The position numbers and the translations under genes were made by a program. From Paracoccus jeotgali (GTDB lineage Bacteria > Pseudomonadota > Alphaproteobacteria > Rhodobacterales > Rhodobacteraceae), in NCBI RefSeq assembly GCF_002865605.1, contig NZ_CP025584.1, positions 62,001 through 126,000 of the forward strand: a stretch of 64,000 nucleotides of DNA, given 5' to 3'. The notes under the pieces are model-generated. The model did not search any database and was not told where the DNA came from. It worked only from the letters and a program-made list of their open reading frames with translations. This document shows positions 17,725-24,226 of this stretch, in pieces. The stretch's first letter is position 1, and the number at the start of each line of letters is the position of its first letter.

Positions 17725-17836
17725 ATCAACGCTGGCCCAGGGAGGAGGAGGGGCCGCGTATGGGGTGCGGTGCCGGCAGGGAGGAGGACGCCTGCACCGC
17801 GAACACGGACCCCGAGGGAGGAGGAGGGGGCCGCGT
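17691..17836 (-). ncRNA. CcsR/cuckoo-type small RNAs, distal quartet
   Basis: Four stem-loops spaced 37-39 bases apart. Arms: 17803-17813 with 17826-17836 (one mismatch, one G-U); 17767-17777 with 17790-17800 (one mismatch); 17729-17738 with 17751-17759 (one bulge); 17691-17702 with 17713-17724 (perfect). On the minus strand every loop carries UCCUCC followed by CU or CCU, the CCUCC core of the CcsR (cuckoo) RNA family. Stem sequences differ while loops are conserved, so selection acts on the loops. The last one doubles as the terminator. The loops could pair with Shine-Dalgarno sequences or other GGAGG sites. Confidence 0.8.
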
Positions 17837-17869
17837 ATTCTCTGCGCCATCCCGGTTCGGAACGCACAG

Positions 17870-17893
17870 GCCGGCCCTTTGCGAAGGTCCGGC
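17870..17893 (-). other. Linker hairpin without the CCUCC loop
   Basis: Inverted repeat between the two small-RNA quartets: arms 17870-17879 and 17884-17893, nine pairs and one mismatch around a 4-base loop (CGCA on the minus strand). No U tract follows, so it is probably a processing or spacer structure, not a terminator. Confidence 0.55.
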
Positions 17894-17905
17894 GGTCATC
17901 TGTTA

Positions 17906-18059
17906 TGCGGCGACCCCACAGGGAGGAGGAGGCAGGGTCGCCGCAGCACCAACGAAGCAAGGGAGGAGAGAGCTTCGTTGTATTCAGCGGTGACGCCCCA
18001 AGGGAGGAGGAGGAGGGGCGTCACCTGAACCCTGACCCGAGGGAGGAGGAGGGTCGGGG
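17906..18059 (-). ncRNA. CcsR/cuckoo-type small RNAs, proximal quartet
   Basis: Four stem-loops directly downstream of the DUF1127 gene, centres 38-42 bases apart. Arms: 18030-18038 with 18051-18059; 17989-17999 with 18015-18025 (perfect, 11 pairs); 17950-17958 with 17972-17980 (perfect, 9 pairs); 17906-17916 with 17935-17945 (perfect, 11 pairs). Loops of 12-18 bases read CCUCCUCCC on the minus strand, or CUCUCCUCCC in the third. In Rhodobacter sphaeroides four such RNAs (CcsR1-4) follow the DUF1127 gene ccaF1, are cut from its transcript and act in oxidative stress. The same order here makes the assignment strong. Confidence 0.85.
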
Positions 18060-18069
18060 ATGGGAATTC

Positions 18070-18294
18070 TTACTTGCCCCAGGCGGCTTCGGTTGCGATC
18101 CTGGTGATCATGCTGCGGTGAATGCCGAGATCGGCGAGTTCACGGTTCGACAGATGCGACAGCTCGGTCACGGTCTGGCGATAGACGGCACGACGTGCGC
18201 GGGCTTCCTGCAGGCGCATGATCATCCCCAGGATACCGGTTCCGGCGTCACGCTGGGTGCGAGCGGTTTGGTGAAGGGTGTCGGTTGCGGCCAT
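18070..18294 (-). CDS. ccaF1: DUF1127 protein, CcaF1-like
   Basis: Basic protein of 74 residues. The DUF1127 signature fills the C-terminal half: AVYRQTVTELSHLSNRELAD, then LGIHRSMITRIA. In Rhodobacter sphaeroides the homologue CcaF1 is a small RNA-binding protein cotranscribed with CcsR1-4 and affecting their maturation. Here the stop codon is 10 bases before the first hairpin. The symbol is given by synteny plus domain; other DUF1127 paralogues exist in this group. Confidence 0.8.
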   Translation of the reverse strand: MAATDTLHQTARTQRDAGTGILGMIMRLQEARARRAVYRQTVTELSHLSNRELADLGIHRSMITRIATEAAWGK

Positions 18295-18352
18295 AATACT
18301 AACTGTTCTTCTTTTTCTGGTTCATCTGGTCGGTGCGGGGTTCCGCGCCGTT

Positions 18353-18387
18353 GGGATAAAGATGGGGCAAATGCTGCGGGTGCACAA
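18353..18387 (-). promoter_or_regulatory. Possible RpoH-type promoter of ccaF1 and small RNAs
   Basis: On the minus strand GTTGTGC (TTGTGC at 18387-18382) is followed after 15 bases by CCCATCTTTA. This resembles heat-shock sigma promoters (CTTG-type -35, CCCATnT -10). It would give a leader of about 50 bases. The known Rhodobacter locus is driven by RpoHI/RpoHII. Confidence 0.5.
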
Positions 18388-18487
18388 CGCATATTCCCTC
18401 AATGCTGCCATGCGGCATCTGCAAGCCGCCCCGAAGATGAGCCGATAAGTTAACGGGTTTGTTACATAAAATTTCAGTGTTTCCGTG

Positions 18488-18945
18488 TTAGCGCCTGACA
18501 AATGATGTAGCGGCGAAGTCCGCCAGCATGTCGAGGACACTCTCGCGTAAAGAATCCTGCGGAATGCTATCGAGCTGACGGCGCAGGTCGCGCATGACGC
18601 GGCCCGGTAGTCCTTCAGCGTCCGCAGCGCCTTGCGCAGCCGCTTGAATTGTCGGCGTGGGCATAACGTCCGACCTTGACCGCCAGCCTTGGCGCGTCAG
18701 GCGCGCGTAGCCCTCGCAGAGCCCAATGTCGACCTCGGCGGTAAGCGCCACCAGTTTTTGCCGCACAGTCTCTCAGAGCCGGGCGTCGGTCGGATGGGCA
18801 ATGTTCTTTTCCATGACCGTGGTGTCGACCGGCACCGAGGTTTCGAGATACAGCTGCAAAACCCTGCAGTCTCCCGCAGAGGCAGGCGGCGTCTGAGTGC
18901 CCGCCGCCCCACCCTCGCAATGTCGGGAGGAGTCGGTAGCTGCAT
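18488..18945 (-). pseudogene. IS5-type transposase C-terminal remnant
   Basis: The minus strand reads LYLETSVPVDTTVMEKNIAH, then PTDARL, a TGA, and VRQKLVALTAEVDIGL. It then changes frame twice around RLAVKVGRYAHA and resumes as GRVMRDLRRQLDSIP. This is the middle and C-terminal part of an IS5-family transposase with an in-frame stop and at least two frameshifts. It lies upstream of the ccaF1 promoter, with no intact ends visible. Confidence 0.7.
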
Positions 18946-19042
18946 CGGACGCCGCAGGGATGCCCCAGTAGAGCGGCCTTGCGGAGAGGCGATGTCAGAT
19001 ATACATTTTAATTCTGTGTATCCAGAAACGGAGGCGAGACTG

Positions 19043-19270
19043 ATGCAGGTGTCGAAATGGGGCAACTCCCTTGCGGTCCGATTGCCGGTCAAACTCCTCC
19101 GGGAGCTGGGATTGAAGGAGGGGGATCGGATCGATTTCAGGAAGGATGATGGTGCGGTTCTGGTTCGGCGCCAGCCGGAGGCCGAGCAGGTGCTGCAGGA
19201 ACTGCGTGGGTTCCGCGGCAGGTTGCCGAGGCAGGACCGCCTGAGCCGCGACGCAGCGAATGAGCGTTGA
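19043..19270 (+). CDS. AbrB/MazE-type antitoxin
   Basis: Protein of 75 residues starting MQVSKWGNSLAVRLPVKLLR, then LGLKEGDRIDF, the swapped-hairpin AbrB fold of VapB/MazE antitoxins. The ATG at 19043 has GGAGGCGAG upstream. The C-terminal part (ELRGFRGRLPRQDRL) is the toxin-binding tail. The stop overlaps the PIN-domain gene by 11 bases. Confidence 0.85.
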   Translation: MQVSKWGNSLAVRLPVKLLRELGLKEGDRIDFRKDDGAVLVRRQPEAEQVLQELRGFRGRLPRQDRLSRDAANER

Positions 19271-19655
19271 ATTCGCCGTTACCAATGTGATCCTGTATCT
19301 CCTCGACGAGGGGCCGAAAGCGGACCGGGCCGAAGAGATACTGGCGAACGGGCCGCGGATCAGCGTGCAGGTGCTGAACGAAGCCCTGGTCAACTGCCGC
19401 AGAAAGGCGGGCCTTGATTGGGACGAGACAGGGGTTTTCCTCACCGGCATCCAGACGTTGTGCACCGTCGAGGATCTGACCGTACAAACCCATCAGGTGG
19501 GACGCGCCTTGGCCGAGCGCTACCAGTTCTCTGTTTATGACGCCATGATCGTCGCTGCGGCACTGCTCTCCGGCTGCACGACCTTGTGGAGCGAGGACAT
19601 GCACGATGGCCTGCTCGTGGAAGATCAACTCCGCATCGTCAATCCGTTTCACTGA
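19260..19655 (+). CDS. PIN-domain toxin, VapC-type, with altered first acidic residue
   Basis: Protein of 131 residues with PIN-domain layout: FAVTNVILYLLDEG at the start, VLNEALVNCRRKAGL in the middle, and YDAMIVAAALLSGCTTLWSEDM near the end. VapC toxins are metal-dependent RNases controlled by the antitoxin encoded just upstream. The first strand normally reads xxDTN; here it is AVTN, so the first catalytic Asp is Val. The later Glu and two Asp positions are kept. The toxin may be inactive or weakened. Confidence 0.8.
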   Translation: MSVEFAVTNVILYLLDEGPKADRAEEILANGPRISVQVLNEALVNCRRKAGLDWDETGVFLTGIQTLCTVEDLTVQTHQVGRALAERYQFSVYDAMIVAAALLSGCTTLWSEDMHDGLLVEDQLRIVNPFH

Positions 19656-19970
19656 GAGAATGCTGCCAAAAATTTTTGTCGAACGCCGTTCGGCAGTTCA
19701 GGTCCGAGGCAAGGCGTGGGTCATATGGCGCTCCCGGAGGCAAGGCCTTTGGCAAGATCAGTTGTCGCCGTTTAGAAGTGTGCTCTCTCCGGCGCCCCGA
19801 CTATCGGCCGCACAAATGTTCCAGGCGACATCGAAATCAAGCCCGCGGGCCATCAGAAAGCGTAAATGGCGCTGTTCCGAGAAGCACCGATCGCCTGCAC
19901 GTTGCGCCGGCCGAAAAGGAGCAGACTGGCCCGAAGCGTCGGACACAAGTTAAGTTGACGCCTTCTGGCT
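19656..19970. other. No gene recognised
   Basis: About 315 bases between the PIN toxin gene and the truncated gene at 19971. A short minus frame (RHLRFLMARGLDFDVAWNIC) looks faintly protein-like but is not placed in a family. Confidence 0.4.
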
Positions 19971-20438
19971 CTAGGGCAGCGGGATGCTCCCCCTGTTGCT
20001 AACCTGTCTCAGATCAAAGCGGGCCTTCAGTGGCAGCACATCAGCAGGATTATGGACGGGTTCCTCGGTCTGCTGCGCCGACAGCTCGCCATCTACGGTG
20101 GCAACGATCGACAGAGTGTCTTCGTCCGCGCGGGTGACACTTTCGATCTGGAAGCGGCCATGGGTGAGGGCATAGTAGTTGCTCTCCTCGCCCTGACCGG
20201 GGAAATACCTCAGGTCGACCGCGGGATCCGCCTTTAGGTCGAGCGTTACCGGGTCAAGGGAGAATTCGACCCTCAGTTCTGGCTGCCCTGCCGTCGGTGA
20301 GATCGTGTGGCGCGAACTGAGCGTGACGAAGACATCATCCGGTGTGATGTTCACGCCACCCAAGAGCATCGGCTTCAAAATGACCCAGCTTGCGGAGTGA
20401 ACCTCTCGTTCCGCATTGCCCGGGACAGTGTTCCATGT
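19971..20438 (-). pseudogene. Truncated hypothetical protein, 5' end removed by IS66
   Basis: The frame enters from the IS66 end and reads native sequence from TWNTVPGNAEREVHSASW onward: DDVFVTLSSRHTISPTAG, LDLKADPAVDLRYFPGQGEE, RFQIESVTRADEDTLSIVAT. It is beta-rich and acidic, ending at 19971, with about 155 residues left. I do not recognise the family. The missing start codon and N-terminus do not appear on the other side of the element, so a deletion accompanied or followed the insertion. Confidence 0.55.
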
Positions 20439-20458
20439 GTAAGCGTCCGGCCTGACCG

Positions 20459-21956
20459 CTACCCGCGCCATTTCCAAGGCAGCAGGTCATCGACCTTTGT
20501 GATCTTGTAATCAGGGATACGGGCCAGGGTGTCGGCGAGCCAGGCATGGGGATCGATGGCGTTGAGCTTGGCTGTTTCGATCAGGGTGTAGGCGATGGCG
20601 GCGGCCTTTCCACCTGCCTCGGAACCGACGAATAGGTAGTTTTTCCGCCCGAGGGCGATGGCGCGCATGCCGCGTTCGGCGGCGTTGTTGTCGAGCTCGA
20701 GGATGCCGTTGTCGAGGTAGGGGCGCAGGCGTTCCATCCTGGTGAGGGCGTATCGGATGGCGGCCGCTAGGGGGGATTTCCCCGAGATCGTGGTGAGTTG
20801 CATGGCCAGCCAGACTTCCAGGTCATCGAAGACCGGGGCGGCATGTGCCTTACGGAGTTCGGCGCGGCGGTCCGGTGGCGAACCTCGGGCTTCCTTCTCG
20901 ACGGCATAGAGCCGGGCGATGCGGCCGATGGCCTCCTCAGCGATCGGCGAACCTTGCGATCGGTGGATGTCCACGAACTTGCGCCTGACATGGGCCATGC
21001 AGGCGACCTCGCGGATGGCGCCGGAACGGTAGAGATCCTCGAACCCGGCATAGCCGTCGGCATGCATCCAGCCGCGGAAACGGGCCAGATGATCCTTGGG
21101 GTGCTGACCCTTGCGGTCGCCCGAGAAGCGATACCATGCGGCAGGCGGAGCATCGCCATCCCATGGGCGCTCATCGCGGGCATAGGTCCAGAGCCGGGCC
21201 GTCTGGGTCTTGCCGGTGCCGGGCGCCAGCATCCGCACCGGCGTATCGTCGGCGAAGATCGCCTCGGCCGACAGGACATGGCGCCCGATGGCCTCGGCCA
21301 GTGGCTCCAGAAGGGTGGTGGTCTTGCCGACCCAGTCGGCCAGGGTCGATCGGTCGAGATCGAGCCCTTCGCGGCCGAAGATCTGGCTCTGGCGATAGAG
21401 GGGAGATGGTCGGCATACTTGCTGACCAGCACATGGGCCAGCAGACCCGGCCCGGGGCGACCGCGCTCGATCGGGCGCGACGGCAGCGGGGCCTGGACGA
21501 AGCGTTCGCAGCAAGCGCAGGTCAGCCGGGGCGGACAATCCGGTTCACGATGAAGCGCCCAGGAACATACTCCAGCTCTTCCGTGACGTCCTCGCCGATC
21601 CGGCGCAGGCGACCGCCGCAATCGGCACAGGCATCGGCGCCGGGCATCAGTTCCACCTCCATCCGGGGGATATGATCCGGGATCGGACGGCGCTTGGGTT
21701 TGCCCTTCTCCTCGATGTCCGGCAGACGCATCCGCGCCGTCATCGCGGCGGCCGCGATCTCGCTGGCCTCAAGAGCCAACTGAAGCTGTTCTGCCGTCTC
21801 CGAGGACGCGCCGAACCGGTGTGCCCGGTGCCCGGCCAGTTGGTGCCGCAGCTTCTCGATCAGGATCGCCTGCGCCTTCACCTCGGCCAGAAGCCGCGCG
21901 GTGAAGCTGCGCAACTCCTCGGGATCTTCCGGCAGGGTCAGGGTCTGATCGAGCAT
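20459..21956 (-). pseudogene. tnpC: IS66 transposase TnpC, frameshifted
   Basis: The DDE transposase of IS66 spread over three frames. The first part has a Leu-rich helix (RLLAEVKAQAILIEKLRHQL), a zinc site (CADCGGRLRRIG) and ends after NRIVRPG. The second reads LTCACCERFVQAP through VSKYADHLP. The third runs from YRQSQIFGREGLDLDRSTLA to LLPWKWRG and holds the catalytic core (FADDTPVR, HADGYAGFEDLY). Each join is explained by one missing base, near 21535 and 21412, both in C-rich runs. Either the copy is decayed or these are sequencing errors. Confidence 0.85.
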
Positions 21957-22015
21957 GCAAGGAGTTTATCCCACGGGATTCCTTATGGGAATCATTCTCT
22001 TGTGGCCCCCCCTGA

Positions 22016-22360
22016 TTATCCCGCTGCCAAGGGCCGCCACGTTCGCTCCGGGCACGCCAGTCGATCCCTTCCAGGAGCATCGACAACTGCGCCGGTGTCA
22101 GCGCCACCTTCCCTCCTTGGCCGAGGGCCAGACGAACCGGCCCGCTCCAGCCGCTTCATGAACATGCAGGCCCCCTGGCCATCCCACCAGATGACCTTCA
22201 CCAGATCACCGCGACGGCCGCGGAAGACGAAGAGATGCCCGCCGAAAGGATCCTGCTTCAGCACCGCCTCGGCCTGCGCCGCCAAGGAAGCAAAGCCCTT
22301 GCGCATGTCGGTGACCCCGGCAGCCAGCCAGACCCGCGTGTTGGCCGGAACCGGGATCAC
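22016..22360 (-). pseudogene. tnpB: IS66 TnpB, frameshifted
   Basis: Accessory protein of IS66 transposition. It starts [20 protein letters not shown], then [20 protein letters not shown]. After KRLER one G is missing near 22145, and the family sequence continues in another frame ([18 protein letters not shown]). A second single-base loss near 22050 returns it to [10 protein letters not shown] at the stop. It overlaps tnpA by ATGA. Confidence 0.85.
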
Positions 22361-22752
22361 GCCGAAAGTCCCCGGATCAGCCGCGCCAGCGCCTCAGGAT
22401 CATAGCTGCCGCTGATCCGCATCCGGTGACCGCCCGCCAGCTCGATCTCGATGTGGTTCTCGGCGGCAGGTGCCGCCGGAGTAGACCTGGTCTCCGCGAC
22501 GATCTCTACGGGCAGAAACCGCGCCTCCTCTGCTGGGGGCGCAACCGAGGTGGGGTCCGGCGCATAACGGGGATCGCGCAGCCACTTGAAGATCAGGTTC
22601 GCGTTCACCGCGTAGCGCCGCGCCACCTGAGCCACGGAAACGCCCGGCGCCGCCGTCTGGAAACAGATCGAACGCTTCTCCTCATCCGTCCAAAGTCGCT
22701 TCGTCCGACGCGCCACGCCATCACCATAGTGTCCACTATCAATGGTGGACAC
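22357..22752 (-). CDS. tnpA: IS66 TnpA (Orf1)
   Basis: Intact first gene of the IS66 element, 131 residues. It carries a helix-turn-helix typical of Orf1 ([20 protein letters not shown], then [15 protein letters not shown]) and a C-terminal [20 protein letters not shown]. It probably recognises the ends. Translationally coupled to tnpB by a 4-base overlap. Confidence 0.9.
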   Translation of the reverse strand: MSTIDSGHYGDGVARRTKRLWTDEEKRSICFQTAAPGVSVAQVARRYAVNANLIFKWLRDPRYAPDPTSVAPPAEEARFLPVEIVAETRSTPAAPAAENHIEIELAGGHRMRISGSYDPEALARLIRGLSA

Positions 22753-22800
22753 TATCCGCCTCTTTCACCACGCGGCAGGGCGGTCAGGCCGGACGCTTAC

Positions 22801-22889
22801 TCCAGATGCACGGCGGGATCGGCATGACCGAGGAGTGCTTCGTCGGTCGTTATGTCCGGCGAATACTCCACAACGCTTCGCTCGTTTGA
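22801..22889 (+). pseudogene. Acyl-CoA dehydrogenase C-terminal fragment
   Basis: Directly after the IS66 end the plus strand reads LQMHGGIGMTEECFVGRYVR and ends at TGA. The QMHGGIGMTEE segment is a hallmark of the C-terminus of acyl-CoA dehydrogenases. About 29 codons are left and no start remains. Confidence 0.6.
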
Positions 22890-22935
22890 TGGATGGGACG
22901 ATCAGGGGAGGGGTGGCTGAGCGGCAGAGGACACA

Positions 22936-22990
22936 TGTCACTGAGTCCTGACCAGGTGATCAAAATTGTCACTGAGAATTGACCCAGGTG
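22936..22990. repeat. Imperfect direct repeat TGTCACTGAG
   Basis: Two copies 31 bases apart, each starting TGTCACTGAG and ending GAC(C)CAGGTG. Spaced terminal repeats of this kind are seen at the ends of IS21-family elements, so this may be an end of a lost element. No IstA or IstB gene is nearby. Confidence 0.4.
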
Positions 22991-23029
22991 GAAACCTTCC
23001 CCCTGCTCAGGCCCGGCTGTGGTCAGGTC

Positions 23030-23920
23030 TCATGGAGCGTGGCTCTCGAGCCGCGACATCCGGCAGTCGCCGAGATGGCCGCGACGCAGCCAGCCGGCCA
23101 CCAGTTGAAACCCGCTTTGCGGCCAGTCGCGAGGCGTGTCGATCTTCACCAGCTCAGCAATGCCGAAGCCGGCCCTGTCGATCATCCGCAGCCGGGCCTT
23201 CGTGGTGAGGTTGGTGAGCGGTGCCAGAAACACGATGTTGTCGGCCACTGTCATGGAGTGCTCCAGAAACTCGGGCAGCAGGGACCACGGCGGGTTGGTG
23301 ATGATCCAGTCGACTGGCTCCCGCCAGTCCAGGAAATCGCGTCCGGCTTCGATCTCGCACCACTCCCGCCGGAGGTGCCCGGGAAAGCTCTCATAGAAGG
23401 CCCCGTCGCCGCGCGCCGGGTCGAGTAGCGTGCCCTGCAGGTGGGGCGCAAAATGAGCGCAGATTTCTTGTGCAAGCGCAGGCGGCGTCATCACACGATC
23501 ACGGTCGGCGCTATTGGGGGCGGGGATCAGCCGGCGCTTGCCTCGCAGAGGCGCGATCGGAGACCGGAAGCCGAGGAGCGAAGCATAGCCGCGCAGTGAG
23601 GCCAGTTCACCCTGCATCCGCTTCTCAATCCTGATGATCACCGGCCGACTGATCTTCAAGCGTTCCGCCACCTCCGCCTGGGTCATGCCTTGGCGGCGGC
23701 GCAGCGTCGCCAGCCCTGCGCCCGCCTCAAGCGTCGGGTGCGGCACCCAAGACCAGCCGAGATCGAGATGCGGCAAGCAGCGGGACAGGCTGCCGATGGT
23801 GCCGCCACCGCGCATGATCTTGCGCAGCGTGGGAGTTGAGATGCCGCTCTGCCGGGCAAGGGTGGTCCGTGTCAGGTCGAGGCGCTGCGTCTGCGCGGCG
23901 AAAATAGGAGTCAGCGGCAA
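23030..23920 (-). CDS. HTH plus adenine-type DNA methyltransferase protein
   Basis: About 296 residues. The N-terminal part carries two helix-turn-helix units (LARQSGISTPTLRKIMRGGG; RQGMTQAEVAERLKISRPV). The C-terminal part is a methyltransferase: ALAQEICAHF, motif I LLDPARGDGAFYESFP and motif IV WIITNPPWSLLPEF, the NPPW type used for adenine-N6 (or cytosine-N4) methylation. The frame is open to an ATG at 24058, but a related fragment at 59.1 kb begins at a GTG just before NPIVAAQVQRL, so I place the start near the TTG at 23920; this is uncertain. No restriction enzyme is nearby. It may be an orphan methylase or a regulator. Confidence 0.7.
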   Translation of the reverse strand: MPLTPIFAAQTQRLDLTRTTLARQSGISTPTLRKIMRGGGTIGSLSRCLPHLDLGWSWVPHPTLEAGAGLATLRRRQGMTQAEVAERLKISRPVIIRIEKRMQGELASLRGYASLLGFRSPIAPLRGKRRLIPAPNSADRDRVMTPPALAQEICAHFAPHLQGTLLDPARGDGAFYESFPGHLRREWCEIEAGRDFLDWREPVDWIITNPPWSLLPEFLEHSMTVADNIVFLAPLTNLTTKARLRMIDRAGFGIAELVKIDTPRDWPQSGFQLVAGWLRRGHLGDCRMSRLESHAP

Positions 23921-24226
23921 GGCGGAACCGGAAGAAACAAATTGTGACAAACGAGCAAAGCATTCGTGACACGCGGAAGAGGTGGGCGCAACGGGTCTGC
24001 CTCGCAACGCGATCAGCAAAAGCAGATCATAGCTTAAAAAAGTGCCAAATCCGTCCAAGGAATGGGGAGTAGCTCAGACGGCGTGCATGGTTGCGTCGCT
24101 TTCATGACGAACTTGGCCCACAATGCTTCCTTCCATTCCTGAGATAGGATCGCACCATCAAACCGTGGGATCAAATACATAGCCAAGGATAAGCTGAAGC
24201 CGAAATGTGGTGGTTAGCGTAATGAA

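Larger units (their letters stand above)
20439..22800. mobile_element. IS66-family insertion sequence
   Basis: Element of 2362 bases with a perfect 21-base terminal inverted repeat beginning GTAAGCGTCCGG. It holds the three IS66 genes tnpA, tnpB and tnpC on the minus strand. The outer 8 bases differ (TTCCATGT left, TCCAGATG right), so no target duplication remains. Different broken genes flank each side. Confidence 0.92.

Noticed and set aside
17690..18060. Plus-strand long frame through the GGGAGGAGG repeats as a repeat protein, or a CRISPR-like array
   Set aside because: The repeats are loops of inverted repeats with variable stems, and the DUF1127 gene and terminator place transcription on the minus strand. 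Spacers are not uniform and there are no cas genes.
22908..22935. GGGGTGGCTGAGCGG string resembling the start of a Ser/Leu tRNA
   Set aside because: Only the D-arm-like part is present; no T-arm. It could be an attachment-site scrap but cannot be shown.
24063..24082. GGGGAGTAGCTCAG-like string resembling the 5' end of a tRNA
   Set aside because: No matching acceptor 3' strand, anticodon arm or T-loop GGTTCGA follows within 90 bases.
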